DNA from: Janthinobacterium sp. J1-1
GTDB taxonomy: Bacteria > Pseudomonadota > Gammaproteobacteria > Burkholderiales > Burkholderiaceae_D
Assembly (NCBI RefSeq): GCF_030944405.1
Contig: NZ_CP132339.1
Span: 682,001-746,000 of the forward strand
Reading direction: 5' to 3'
DNA length: 64,000 nucleotides
Below the pieces are notes generated by a model that made no database searches, was not told the origin of the DNA, and saw only the letters and a program-made list of their open reading frames with translations. Positions 25,598 to 36,470 of this stretch are shown one piece after another; position 1 is the first letter of the stretch, and each line of letters opens with the position of its first letter. A program made the position numbers and the translations under genes.

Positions 25598-25896
25598 TAG
25601 ACGCGAGTCTGAGAAAATGACGATGGCCGCGTTGCAGCTCCTTGTCGTACATGCGTACTGCCTGCGTCGCTGCGCCTTGCCCTCGCCATTTTTCAGGCCC
25701 GCTTGGCCCGATTGACCTGTGCGGGCTACTGGGGGTAATCCGTTTTGCCGGTGTGCTGGTGGCGCACGGGCGCTAACCTGACGCCATCACGGCCAGCCCG
25801 GCGCTTTTTTCTGCCAGCCCCGGCCGGAAGTGCTATTCTGCGCGACGCCCCGGCCACCATGCTCCGGGGATTTCGCAAATCATTCAAAAGACGACC
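25598..25896 (+). other. Non-coding stretch between the insertion sequence and the second M1 gene
   Basis: About 300 bases with the right copy of the TAG duplication at its left end. I see no gene. A small hairpin CCCCGG/CCGGGG lies around 25847-25868, in what is probably the leader of the downstream aminopeptidase. No clear promoter could be assigned. Confidence 0.5.
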
Positions 25897-27756
25897 ATGC
25901 AAACGATGACTTTCCTGCGCGCCCTCGGTTGCGCGCTGCTGTGCCAGGCCAGCCTGGCCGCGCACGCCGATCCCTTGAGCTATGCGCGCTACGACCAGGT
26001 GCGCACGCGCGACCTGCAGCTGGACCTGAAGGCCGATTTCACGCAAAAGACCTTGTCCGGCTATGCCGAGCTGACCCTGAAATGGATCGATCCGGCCGCG
26101 CGCACCTTGGTGCTCGATACGCGCGACCTGGCGATCGCCAGGGTGCAGGTGCAGGACAAGCGCGGCGCGTGGCAGATGGCGCCGTTCCAGCTCGATGCGC
26201 TCGACGCCGAGAAGGGCCGGGCGCTGCGCATCACCACCACCGGCCAGCCTGAAAAAGTGCGCGTGTACTACCACACGGCGCCGGGCGCCATCGCGCTGCA
26301 GTGGCTCACGCCGCAGCAGACCATGTCGGGCAAGCTGCCGTTCATGTTCAGCCAGTCGCAAAGCATCAACGCCCGCTCGTGGGTGCCGTCGCAGGATACC
26401 CCGGCCGTGCGCTTTACCTACAGCGCCCGCATCGAGGCGCCCGCCGGCATGCGCGTGGTGATGAGCGCCGAGAACGATGAAAAGGCGACCGGCAAGGGTG
26501 ACTGGACCTTCCGCATGCCGCAGCCGATTCCGTCCTACCTGCTGGCGATCGCGATCGGCGAGCTGGAAGTGCGCAAGCTCGGCCCGCGTTCGGCCGTGTA
26601 CGCCGAACCGCCGCGCATCAAGGCCGCCGAATACGAGCTGGCCGATACCGAGAAAATGATCAAGGCGGCCGAGTCGCTGTATGGCCCATATCGCTGGGGG
26701 CGCTACGACATGATCGTGCTGCCGCCATCCTTCCCTTACGGCGGCATGGAAAACCCGCGTCTGACCTTTTTGACGCCGACCATGATCGCCGGCGACCGCA
26801 GCCTGGTCGACCTGATCGCGCATGAACTGGCGCACTCGTGGTCGGGCAACCTGGTCACCAACGCCTCGTGGAAGCACATGTGGCTCAACGAAGGCTTTAC
26901 CACCTACGTCACCACCCGCATCGTCGAGCAGCTGTACGGCAGCGAGGTGGCGCAGATGGGCGTGCAGGTCGACCAGGAAGAACTGGCCGCCTCGATCAAG
27001 GAACTGCCGGCCGCGAAAACGGCGCTGGTCACGCGCGACGCGGACGCCAATCCTGCCGAGACCTATACCGACGACGGCATTATCTATCCGAAGGGCGCCT
27101 GGTTCCTGGCCACCATGGAGCAGCGCGCGGGCCGCAAGGTGTTCGATGCCTTCCTGCGCGGCTGGTTCGACCAGCATGCTTTCCAGAGCGTGACGACCGA
27201 CCAGTTCATCGCCTACCTGCGCAAGAATTTGCTGGCGCGGCATCCCGAAGTGATGCCGGAAGCGGAACTGAACGAATGGCTGTACGGCACCGGCGTGCCG
27301 GCCGGCGCCAAACACGTGGTGTCGCCGCGCCTGGCGCTGCTGGACCAGCACCGCGACGCGTGGCTCAAGGGCACGCTGTCGACCAAGGAGCTGGGCATGG
27401 ACCAGTGGATCGCCATCGAATCGATGCACTTTTTAAACGATATCAACGGCCGCGCCAGCGCCGCGCAGCTGCGCGAGCTGGACCAGGTGTATGGCGTGGG
27501 CAAGAGCGGCAACAACGAAGTGGCCTACCGCTTTTATCTCGCGTCGGTGAATGCCGGCCATGACGTCAGCGCGCCGCTGCAAACCTTTTTGCTGAGCGTG
27601 GGCCGCCAGAAGTTCGTGGTGCCGCTGTACGGCGCGCTGATGAAGACGCCGCAGGGCCAGCAATGGGCGAAAGACGTGTATGCGCAAGCACGCGAACGCT
27701 ACCACCCGGTGACGCAGGAAAGCGTCGACAAATTGATGGCCGCCCAAGTACATTGA
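25897..27756 (+). CDS. M1 family aminopeptidase, leukotriene-A4-hydrolase/aminopeptidase B-like, exported
   Basis: A 619-residue protein with a signal peptide (MQTMTFLRALGCALLCQASLAAHA). The N-terminal beta domain is followed by the substrate-anchoring GGMENP (~282) and the zinc site HELAHSWSGN (~308), with the third ligand in WLNEGFTTY; the spelling of these motifs matches the LTA4H/aminopeptidase B branch. The C-terminal ~140 residues form the helical domain found in that branch (KELGMDQWIAIESMHFL...). It probably trims N-terminal residues from peptides in the periplasm or outside. A second ATG at 25906 is an alternative start. The serine hydrolase follows after 22 bases, probably in the same transcript. 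Confidence 0.9.
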   Translation: MQTMTFLRALGCALLCQASLAAHADPLSYARYDQVRTRDLQLDLKADFTQKTLSGYAELTLKWIDPAARTLVLDTRDLAIARVQVQDKRGAWQMAPFQLDALDAEKGRALRITTTGQPEKVRVYYHTAPGAIALQWLTPQQTMSGKLPFMFSQSQSINARSWVPSQDTPAVRFTYSARIEAPAGMRVVMSAENDEKATGKGDWTFRMPQPIPSYLLAIAIGELEVRKLGPRSAVYAEPPRIKAAEYELADTEKMIKAAESLYGPYRWGRYDMIVLPPSFPYGGMENPRLTFLTPTMIAGDRSLVDLIAHELAHSWSGNLVTNASWKHMWLNEGFTTYVTTRIVEQLYGSEVAQMGVQVDQEELAASIKELPAAKTALVTRDADANPAETYTDDGIIYPKGAWFLATMEQRAGRKVFDAFLRGWFDQHAFQSVTTDQFIAYLRKNLLARHPEVMPEAELNEWLYGTGVPAGAKHVVSPRLALLDQHRDAWLKGTLSTKELGMDQWIAIESMHFLNDINGRASAAQLRELDQVYGVGKSGNNEVAYRFYLASVNAGHDVSAPLQTFLLSVGRQKFVVPLYGALMKTPQGQQWAKDVYAQARERYHPVTQESVDKLMAAQVH

Positions 27757-27778
27757 TCCACTTTCAGGAATCCACACC

Positions 27779-29434
27779 ATGAAATTCACGCATCCGCTGC
27801 ACACCCTTGCCGCCGCTGTTCTGCTGGCGTTTTCCGGCGCCGCCCTGCCGGCGCTGGCCGCCGACCCTGTCACCACGGCACCGGTCGCGGCGCAGTTGCC
27901 TGCACCTGCGCCGGCGCCCGCATTCGACCTGGCAAATGATGTCAACCGCGCCCTGAAAACGTTTGACGTGCCCGGCATCGCGATCGCCATCGTCAAGGAC
28001 GGCAAGGTGATCGCCGCCACCGGTTTCGGCGTGCGCAAGCTCGGCGAGGCCGCGCCGGTGGACGGCAAGACCCTGTTCGAAGTGGCCTCCAACTCCAAGG
28101 GGTTCACCGCCGCCGCGCTGGCCATGCTGGTCGACGAAGGCAAGCTGGCCTGGGATGATCCGGTCACGAAACACCTGCCCGGCTTCCAGATGCACGACTC
28201 GTATGTGACGGGCGAAATGACCATCCGCGACCTGCTGACCCACCGCAGCGGCCTGGGCCTGGGCGCGGGCGACCTGCTGTGGTGGCCGACCACCACGTTT
28301 ACCACCGACGAGATCATCGAGAAGCTGCGTTACATCCGTCCGGCCACCAGTTTCCGCGCCAGCTATGCCTACGACAACCTGCTGTATATCGTGGCCGGCA
28401 AGATTATCGCCGAGAAAACCGGCATGAGCTGGGGCCAGGCCATGCACGAGCGCATCCTGGCGCCGCTGGGCATGACGGGCACCACCACCAGCCTGGCGGA
28501 CAACGCGGGCAATCCCGACGTCGCCAGCGCGCACAGCAAGATCAACGGCAAGGTCGCCGCCGTCAAATCCATGCCGGTACCGAACGCGGTGGGCGCCGTC
28601 GGCATCAACACCAATGCGGAGGATATCGCCAAGTGGATGATGGTGCTGCTCGACGGCGGCAAGATCGCCGGCGTGCAGGACAAGGACGGCAAGGACGCGC
28701 GCCTGTTCAGCGCCAAGCAGGCGAATGAACTGTGGACCGCGCAGACGCCCGTCAAGATCGGCGAGCCGAAGCCGGAACTGGCGGCGACCAAGCCGAACTT
28801 CAGCGCCTATGGCCTGGGCTTCCAGCTGCGCGACTACCAGGGCATGAAAGTGGCCATGCACGGCGGCGCGCTGCAGGGCTTTTATTCGCGCGTGCTGATG
28901 GTGCCGCAGGCGAAACTGGGCGTGGCAATCCTGACCAACGCGGAAAACGGCGGTTCGATGACGGCTCTGCAGTGGCGCATCGTCGACCACTACCTGAACG
29001 CCCAGCCGTCGGACTGGATCGGCCTGGTGTCGAAGGTGGAGCAGGACATGCACGCGGAAGAAGTGAAAAAGCAGGGCAAGGCGTCCAAGGCGCGTGCCGC
29101 CAAATCGCAGCCGTCGCTGCCGCTGGCCAGCTATGACGGCGAGTACGAAGACGCGTGGTACGGCAAGGTGGTGATCGCGCCGCAGGGCAGGAAGCATATC
29201 CTGAGCTTCACGCGCACGCCGGACCTGAAGGGCGAACTGGAACACTGGCAGCACGACACCTTCATTGTGCGCTGGAAGGAGCGCAACTTCAACGCCGACG
29301 CCTACGTGACGTTCTCGCTGAAGCCGGACGGCAGCATCGACCGCGTGAAGATGGAGCCGGTCTCGGAAGAAACCGACTTCAGCTACGACTTCCAGGATTT
29401 GAACCTGGTGCCGGTCAAGGCGGACAAGAAGTAA
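27779..29434 (+). CDS. Serine hydrolase, class C beta-lactamase-like fold, with C-terminal DUF3471 domain
   Basis: A 551-residue exported protein (signal MKFTHPLHTLAAAVLLAFSGAALPALA). The penicillin-binding-type active site has the nucleophile motif S-x-x-K in VASNSKGF (~106), the Y-x-N motif in SYAYDNLLY (~199), and the third motif, a H-G-G in place of KTG, in MHGGALQGF (~361). The C-terminal ~110 residues match DUF3471 (YDGEYEDAWYGKVVI). Such proteins act as esterases, D-aminopeptidases or peptidases more often than as true beta-lactamases. Position directly after an aminopeptidase supports a peptide-degrading role. It converges with the methyltransferase gene. Confidence 0.88.
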   Translation: MKFTHPLHTLAAAVLLAFSGAALPALAADPVTTAPVAAQLPAPAPAPAFDLANDVNRALKTFDVPGIAIAIVKDGKVIAATGFGVRKLGEAAPVDGKTLFEVASNSKGFTAAALAMLVDEGKLAWDDPVTKHLPGFQMHDSYVTGEMTIRDLLTHRSGLGLGAGDLLWWPTTTFTTDEIIEKLRYIRPATSFRASYAYDNLLYIVAGKIIAEKTGMSWGQAMHERILAPLGMTGTTTSLADNAGNPDVASAHSKINGKVAAVKSMPVPNAVGAVGINTNAEDIAKWMMVLLDGGKIAGVQDKDGKDARLFSAKQANELWTAQTPVKIGEPKPELAATKPNFSAYGLGFQLRDYQGMKVAMHGGALQGFYSRVLMVPQAKLGVAILTNAENGGSMTALQWRIVDHYLNAQPSDWIGLVSKVEQDMHAEEVKKQGKASKARAAKSQPSLPLASYDGEYEDAWYGKVVIAPQGRKHILSFTRTPDLKGELEHWQHDTFIVRWKERNFNADAYVTFSLKPDGSIDRVKMEPVSEETDFSYDFQDLNLVPVKADKK

Positions 29435-29438
29435 AGCT

Positions 29439-29500
29439 GGGGTCACCCCCGTCACCGTTGGCGATGATATTTGCGTTGGCGGTGTTGAGGGTCTGACCCC
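29439..29500. repeat. Inverted repeat between convergent genes
   Basis: GGGGTCA (29439-29445) and TGACCCC (29494-29500) flank a ~48-base segment containing a related GTTGGCG pair. It fills the gap between the convergent hydrolase and methyltransferase genes and could be a bidirectional terminator or a REP-like unit. There is no T run. Confidence 0.4.
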
Positions 29501-29515
29501 GGCAGTTTGCCGACT

Positions 29516-30352
29516 TTACGGTTTGACGAACTTCAGCGTCATGCGGTCGCTCTCGCCGATCGCTTCATATCTGGCACGGTCGACATCCTTGTTGCCATAG
29601 GTGGGCGGCAGCGCCCAGACGCCGCCTTCGTGGTCGGCCTTGTCTTTCGGATTGGCGTTGATCTCCGATTTGCCGGCCAGTTTGAAGCCGGCGCTTTCGG
29701 CCAGCTTGATCACATACGCTTCATGCATGTAGCCGCTGCTGGCCTTGGCGTCCTGCGCCTTGTTTGCCGGCAGGCGGTGCTCGACGACGCCGAACACGCC
29801 GCCCGGTTTCAGGCTGTCATACACCTGGCCGAACAAGACCTTCAAACCCTCGTCGCCGACCGGGATCCAGTTGTGGATATTGCGGAAGGTCAGCACCATG
29901 TCGGCCGTGCCTTTCGGCGCGATGCGGTAGGTGGTCGGTGGCGCAAAGGCGCCGATTTCCACCTTGTCGAAGGCAGCCGGGTTGGCGTCGAGTTTTTGCT
30001 GGAAACGGGCGGCGCTGCGGCGCGCGCCTTCGCTGCCTTGCGGATCGCTGCCGGCGGCAATCAGCTTGCCCTGCTCGCGCAGATAGGGCGCCAGGATCTC
30101 CGTGTACCAGCCGCCGCCAGGGGCCAGTTCGACCACCGTCATGGTCGGCTTGATGCCGAAAAAGCGCAGGGTTTCATACGGATGGCGGGCGCCATCGCGC
30201 ACCACGTTGGCGGGCGTGCGCGCGCTGCCGGCAATCGCCGCTTTCAGGGCCGCGTCGTCGCCGGTGTTATCCGCTTTGGCAGCCAGCGCCGCACCGCCCA
30301 TGGTCATTACCGCGCCCAGGGCGGCGGCCAGGAATACTCGCTTCATCATCAT
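29516..30352 (-). CDS. Exported class I SAM-dependent methyltransferase-like protein
   Basis: About 278 residues from the ATG at 30352, chosen because GGAG lies 6 bases upstream; ATGs at 30406 and 30364 would place charged residues ahead of the signal peptide (MKRVFLAAALGAVMTMGGAALA). The mature part has a Rossmann methyltransferase core with motif I-like VVELAPGGGWYTEIL and later GTADMVLTFRNIHNW and SLKPGGVFGVVEHRL. The family is annotated as class I methyltransferase, yet the signal peptide points to the periplasm, where SAM is not known to be available; its true activity is uncertain. It starts 32 bases after the spermidine-synthase-like gene and may be a distal part of that operon. Confidence 0.82.
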   Translation of the reverse strand: MMMKRVFLAAALGAVMTMGGAALAAKADNTGDDAALKAAIAGSARTPANVVRDGARHPYETLRFFGIKPTMTVVELAPGGGWYTEILAPYLREQGKLIAAGSDPQGSEGARRSAARFQQKLDANPAAFDKVEIGAFAPPTTYRIAPKGTADMVLTFRNIHNWIPVGDEGLKVLFGQVYDSLKPGGVFGVVEHRLPANKAQDAKASSGYMHEAYVIKLAESAGFKLAGKSEINANPKDKADHEGGVWALPPTYGNKDVDRARYEAIGESDRMTLKFVKP

Positions 30353-30384
30353 CTCGTGCTCCATGCTTGTTAAGGAAAAAGGTT

Positions 30385-31164
30385 TTACTGCTGGTCCAGC
30401 ATCCACTGCTTCAAGCCGTTGACCCAGTTCTTGGCCGGCAGGTTGACTTGTTTCTTGATGGTGGCCGCGCGTTCGTACAGTTCGCTGAAGTCCAGCAGCG
30501 GCGATTTTTTAAAGGCCAGCACGACGATGTTTTCGTCTTCCAGTTCCGGCACCCACACGACGGCGTCGAACACCAGTTCCATCGCCTGCAGGTTCTTGTC
30601 GTAGTTGGGAAAGTCGCCGAACACATTGGTGCACATGATGCCGTCGTCCGTCAGGCAGTCGAAACAGGCCTGGTAGAACTCGGGCGTGTCGAGCACGGGG
30701 CCGCGCGCTTCCTCGTCGTACAGGTCGACCTGCAGCACGTCGACCGTGCCGTGGTTGGCGGTGTCGAGCACGAAGTCGAGCGCGTTCATTTCGCGCACGT
30801 CCAGGCGCGCGTCGTTCGGCGGCAGTGCGAACTGGGCGCCGCACAGGGCGATCACGTTGGGGTTCAGTTCGACCGCCGTCACCGTGGCGTCGGGAAAGCG
30901 GCGGTAGCTGAACTTGGTCAGCGCGGCGCTGCCCAGGCCCAGCTGCACGATGCGTTTTGGCTCGCTCTTGAACAGCATCCACATCATCATCATCTGCACG
31001 TATTCGAGCTCGATGGCGTCCGGTTTGTCGAGCCGCATGGCGCCCTGCACCCATTTGGTCCCCAGGTGCATGTAGCGGATGCCGCGGTGCTGCGTGATGG
31101 TGGCCGGTGGATGGCCGGGATGGCTGAAGGCGGCGTTGGTATGGGAGGTAAATTCTATCGTCAT
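30385..31164 (-). CDS. Spermidine synthase-like (polyamine aminopropyltransferase fold) protein
   Basis: A 259-residue protein. The Rossmann core has IVQLGLGSAALTKF for SAM/dcSAM binding, an acidic VELNP at the end of strand 2, and VDVLQVDLYD where spermidine synthases keep the catalytic Asp region. It lacks the full N-terminal beta domain of true SpeE, so it may be a non-synthesising homologue. The start at 31164 overlaps the stop of the histidine kinase gene (ATGA), giving tight coupling to the two-component system. Whether it modifies a polyamine exported by the neighbouring ABC system is speculation. Confidence 0.78.
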   Translation of the reverse strand: MTIEFTSHTNAAFSHPGHPPATITQHRGIRYMHLGTKWVQGAMRLDKPDAIELEYVQMMMMWMLFKSEPKRIVQLGLGSAALTKFSYRRFPDATVTAVELNPNVIALCGAQFALPPNDARLDVREMNALDFVLDTANHGTVDVLQVDLYDEEARGPVLDTPEFYQACFDCLTDDGIMCTNVFGDFPNYDKNLQAMELVFDAVVWVPELEDENIVVLAFKKSPLLDFSELYERAATIKKQVNLPAKNWVNGLKQWMLDQQ

Positions 31165-32494
31165 GGCGCCAGTGTAGCAGCCGGCAGTATCATCACCACG
31201 GCCAGGCCGCCGCCATCGCGGTTGGACAGGCTGATGCGTCCGCCGTGCGCTTCGGCGATCTCGCGCGCCAGCGCCAGCCCCAGGCCGGTGCCGCTGCGCT
31301 TGGTAGAGTAAAACGGCACCAGCGCGTTTTCCAGCACGGCGCCGCTCATGCCCGGCCCGCGGTCGCGCACTTCGATGCGCAGCATGCCCTGCGCCAGGCT
31401 CACATGCAGGCCGATCTTGCCCGGTGGCGAACCGGATTCGAGCGCATTTTTCAGCAGGTTGAGCAAGGCTTGCTGCAACTGCGCCGCATCGAACATGGCC
31501 GGCTGCGCGGGTGGCTCGCACTCCAGCGTGAAGACCGCTTGCGCGGCCAGGCTGTCGAGGAACGGCGGCCAGGCGCAGCTGGCCAGGCGCGGCGTGGGCA
31601 GCTTGGCAAAGCGCGCATAGCCGAGGATGAAGCTTTCCAGGTGGCGCGTGCGCTCCTCGATGGTGGCGAGGATTTGCGGCAGCCTCTCGGTCTGGCCGCG
31701 CCGCACCAGTTCCGCGCCCGAATGGGCTAGCGAGGCCAGCGGCGCCAGCGAGTTGTTCAGCTCATGGCTGATGACGCGGATGACTTTTTTCCAGGTCTGC
31801 ACTTCCTGGCGCCGCAGCTCCAGGGTCAGCTGGCGCAGCAGCAGCAGCTCGTGGCGGCGCCCGTTCAGGCTGAAGCTGCGCCGGGCCAGGTGATACACCT
31901 CTTCCTGCTCTCCTTCGCCGCTGGTAAACAGACCATCGTTGCCGCGCGCCAGCGCTTCGGCCAGGGCCGGCGCGCCCTGGCGCACGATGTCCGCCAGGTG
32001 GTGGCCTTCGAGCCGGCGGCCGTGATGCAGCAGCTGGCGCGCGGCCAGGTTGGCGTAGACGATGGCGCTGCCGTCGGCCACCAGCAGCATGGCGACGGGC
32101 GTGTTCTGCACCATGGTGTCGAGCAGCAGTTCGCGCTGCACCAGGTCCAGGCGCTGCTTGCGCAGCACGTCGCCCAGCGCATTGTGGGCCGCCACCAGGT
32201 CGGCCAGTTCATCGTTCTGCGGCCAGCGCAGGCTGAAGCCGAAATCGCCGTCCTGGTAGCTGGCCACCGTGCCTGATAAAGCGCGAAACAGCGACAGCAT
32301 CGCCTGCAGCTGGGCGCGAATGGTGATGATGGCCACCGGCAGCACGCACAGCAGGGTGGCGCCCAGCACCAGCAGCGGCTGGCCCGGAAAATAATGCGCC
32401 AGCAGCAGGGCGATGGCCACTCCCAGCACCAGCAGGGTGGCCACCAGCGCCGTCCAGCGCGTGAGCAGGGAAAGCCGCATGGTCCCGGGCGCCA

Positions 32495-32495
<1 letters not shown>
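31161..32495 (-). CDS. Sensor histidine kinase of the efflux operon
   Basis: A 444-residue inner-membrane kinase with two N-terminal membrane segments (~14-34 and ~41-60) and almost no periplasmic loop, a HAMP-like linker, a PAS-like region (~125-160, NTPVAMLLVADGSAIVYANL), the phosphoacceptor H244 in VISHELNNSL, and a GHKL ATPase domain with NLLKNALES, DRGPGMSG, PFYSTK and GTGLGLAL. The short periplasmic part suggests sensing within the membrane or cytoplasm, perhaps of the transported compound. Its start overlaps the stop of the response regulator gene (TGATG), so the pair is co-translated. The partner is the NtrC-family protein immediately upstream. Confidence 0.92.
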
Positions 32496-33829
<1,334 letters not shown>

Positions 33830-33862
33830 GCGCGCAGCATAACATTGTCAGGTACGTCATAG

Positions 33863-35101
33863 TCAGGTGCTGCGGGTGGCGGTGGCCGGCGAAATGCTGG
33901 CCGCGCGCCAGGCCGGGCCGTACACCGCGCCCAGCCCCAGCAGCCAGAACACCAGCGCGCCGGCCAGCAGGTAGCCGGGCGGCAGGCGCGCCATTTCCAG
34001 CTGGCTGACCAGCAGGTGGTTCAGGCCCAGCGCCAGCAGCACGCCAGCGGCCACGCCGGCACTGGTGATCATGAAATTCTCGGTCAGGAAATAGCGCAGG
34101 ATATCGATGCGCCGCGCGCCCAGAGCGCGCCGCACGCCGATCTGCTTGCGCCGCTGCGTCACCCACAGGCTGGCGATGCCGACGATGCCGCTGGCGGTCA
34201 CCAGCAGCAGCAGGGCCGACACCGTGATCAGCATCCACGACAGGCCTTGGTCGGCCCGGTAGCGCTCCATGCGGTGCTGCTCCAGCGTGTCGATACGCAC
34301 CAGGATGCGATCCGTGGTGGAGCTGCGGATCGCCTGGGCCGCCTCCTGCATCAGGCGGTCGCGCTGGCCCGGTTCGGCGCGCACGGCATACAGCAGCGTA
34401 TCGCGCCCGCCCGTCATGCGCGCCGGCAGCAGCGCCGAATATTCGCCGCGCGGCTTGACCTGGGCACTCTGGGTCTGCAGCCGTTCGACGATGCCGACCA
34501 CGCGCAGTTCCGGGTCGTTGTCGCCGGTGCCCTTGTAGATCGTCTTGCCGACGAAACTGGTCTCGCCCGGCCATATCTTCTGCGCCGCCAGGCGCGTGAG
34601 GATGACCACCTTGGGATAGATGTCGTCGACGTCATCATTGATCTCGGGTGCTTCCTCGGGCCGGAAGTCGCGTCCCTCGACCAGTTGCAAGCCATAGGTT
34701 TTCACCAGTGAATCGGGGCTGAAATAGGTGGCCACTTCCGCGCTGGGCGTGACCTGGTTGCGCTTGGCCGACACGCTGGTGATGTTGCCGGAGCGTGACA
34801 GCACCGCCTGCGACGTCAGCGCCACCGACATCACGCCCGGCAGCCCGCGCAGCAGGGCCGTCTGGCGCTGCTGTTCGGCCAGCTGGCGCTGGTGGCCGCC
34901 GCGATCCATGTTCTGGAGATTGACATAAAAAATATCGTTTTCAGCGGCCACGCCGGTGGGCCGCGCGGCCACGGCCTGGCGCACGTTGACGATATACAGG
35001 GCGTTGGCCAGGATGGCCAGACTGATCGCGACCTGCACGGCTACCAGGACGGCGCCGGTTTTGCTGCGCATCAGCGCCGAGAGGATGGGACGGATTTCCA
35101 T
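33863..35101 (-). CDS. ABC transporter permease, FtsX/MacB type (second of pair)
   Basis: About 412 residues. The ATG at 35101 is preferred over 35113 because GAGG lies 6 bases before it. Topology is the MacB one: TM1 near residues 18-40, a large periplasmic MacB_PCD domain, then three C-terminal membrane helices (MLITVSALLLLVTASGIVGI, a helix after FMITSAGVAAGVLLALG, and one with LLAGALVFWLLGLG). MacB-type permeases do not form a membrane pore but pass a mechanical signal to push substrate from the periplasm through an outer-membrane channel. It pairs with the next permease upstream, 37 bases away. Confidence 0.9.
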   Translation of the reverse strand: MEIRPILSALMRSKTGAVLVAVQVAISLAILANALYIVNVRQAVAARPTGVAAENDIFYVNLQNMDRGGHQRQLAEQQRQTALLRGLPGVMSVALTSQAVLSRSGNITSVSAKRNQVTPSAEVATYFSPDSLVKTYGLQLVEGRDFRPEEAPEINDDVDDIYPKVVILTRLAAQKIWPGETSFVGKTIYKGTGDNDPELRVVGIVERLQTQSAQVKPRGEYSALLPARMTGGRDTLLYAVRAEPGQRDRLMQEAAQAIRSSTTDRILVRIDTLEQHRMERYRADQGLSWMLITVSALLLLVTASGIVGIASLWVTQRRKQIGVRRALGARRIDILRYFLTENFMITSAGVAAGVLLALGLNHLLVSQLEMARLPPGYLLAGALVFWLLGLGAVYGPAWRAASISPATATRST

Positions 35102-35138
35102 GCTGGACCTCATCGTGGGTAAAGAGTGTTGATCGGGT

Positions 35139-36461
35139 TCATTGGGACTTGAGCTGGATCGCCGGCGTGACCTGGCAGGCGCGCCAGGTGGGCAGCAGGC
35201 CCGCCAGCAGGGCGGCAGTCACCGACATGGCAAACGTCAGCAGCAGCATCGGAATATCCATGTGCGCCACCGTGCCCAGATCCTCCGACTGCCGGCTGAC
35301 CACGGCCAGCGCGCCAAACGCCAGCAGCAGGCCCAGCACACCGCCGGCCAGGCCGATCACGGCCGTCTCGATCAGGAACTGGCGGAAGATATCGCGCCGC
35401 GTGGCGCCCAGCGCACGGCGGATGCCCACTTCGGAAGCGCGCACGGAAAACTTCGCCAGCAGCAGGCCGACGGTATTGACCAGGCATAGCAGCAGGAAGC
35501 CGAACGCCAGCCAGGCGGCCAGCTTGTTGTCGTTGTCCACCACCTGCAGGTAAGCCATCCACTCGTTCAGGTCGTACAGCTGGTTCGGCGCATTGCGCAT
35601 CATGCGGCCCAGCTTGCGCTGCTCGCCCGCGTAGGCGTCCAGGTACTGCTGCAGCTGGCCACGGTCGCCGCTGCTGGCCATCTCGAACCAGAACTGCAGC
35701 CAGGTGCAGCCCGAGGCCAGCATGCCCTGGTAGCCGGGAACGACATTGTCGCCATTGCAGCTCATGCCGCCATCGTGCACGGTCTCGTGGCGGATCGCGC
35801 TGGCAAACGGAATGAAGAATTCGTCTTCGGGGCCGAACGCTCCCTTGCTGCCGATAATGTGGTGGGCGCGCGGCACCACGTCCCAGGTCGCCAGCACGCC
35901 CGTCACCAGGTAGGGACGGCCCAGCACCATCACGCGCTGGCCGACCGGATTGTTTGTGCCCACCAGTTTTTCGGCCAGTGCACGGCTGAGCACGATCACG
36001 TCGGCGCCGCTGGCGTCATCGGCGTCGCTCCATGGCTGGCCATGCAGAAAAGGTGGCTCGAACATGGTAAAAAATTCGCGCGTGGGCGCCATGCCCTGGG
36101 CGAAGAACGAGCCGATATCCTTGCGCGCCGGTTCCACCTGGCCGGCCACGCCGTACATCACGGTGCGGCGCACGCCGATTTTGCTGCGCATGAAATTCTG
36201 TGCATCGATATAGCTCATCTGCATTTGCGAAAAGCCCGGTTTTTCACCGGGCACATAGCCTTTCACGGGCAGGATGTCGATCACCGGCACGAACAGGCGG
36301 TCGCTCTTGTGCGGCAGTGGGTCGCCCGACATGGCGTGCAGGATGGTGACGGTCGAGACGCTGGCGGCTACGCCCACGGCCAGCGTCAGTATCATCAGCG
36401 CGGTCAGCGCGCGGTTGCGCAGCAGGCTGCGCAGGCCCAGCTTGAAATAGTAGTCGAACAT
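35139..36461 (-). CDS. ABC transporter permease, FtsX/MacB type (first of pair)
   Basis: A 440-residue protein with the same layout as its neighbour: TM1 near residues 18-40 (ALTALMILTLAVGVAASVS), a periplasmic MacB_PCD region of about 250 residues, and three C-terminal helices (LAFGFLLLCLVNTVGLLLA, IGLAGGVLGLLLAFGALAVV, LLTFAMSVTAALLAGLLP). GGAG lies 5 bases before the ATG. Two different permeases imply a heterodimer, unlike homodimeric MacB. It lies 9 bases after the ATPase gene in the same operon. Confidence 0.9.
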   Translation of the reverse strand: MFDYYFKLGLRSLLRNRALTALMILTLAVGVAASVSTVTILHAMSGDPLPHKSDRLFVPVIDILPVKGYVPGEKPGFSQMQMSYIDAQNFMRSKIGVRRTVMYGVAGQVEPARKDIGSFFAQGMAPTREFFTMFEPPFLHGQPWSDADDASGADVIVLSRALAEKLVGTNNPVGQRVMVLGRPYLVTGVLATWDVVPRAHHIIGSKGAFGPEDEFFIPFASAIRHETVHDGGMSCNGDNVVPGYQGMLASGCTWLQFWFEMASSGDRGQLQQYLDAYAGEQRKLGRMMRNAPNQLYDLNEWMAYLQVVDNDNKLAAWLAFGFLLLCLVNTVGLLLAKFSVRASEVGIRRALGATRRDIFRQFLIETAVIGLAGGVLGLLLAFGALAVVSRQSEDLGTVAHMDIPMLLLTFAMSVTAALLAGLLPTWRACQVTPAIQLKSQ

Positions 36462-36470
36462 GGTCGCTCC

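Noticed and set aside
24056..25896. A gene broken by the insertion sequence
   Set aside because: Joining the flanks across the TAG duplication gave no recognisable coding sequence.
27779..29434. True beta-lactamase resistance gene
   Set aside because: The third motif is H-G-G rather than K-T-G and a DUF3471 domain is present, as in esterase or peptidase relatives.
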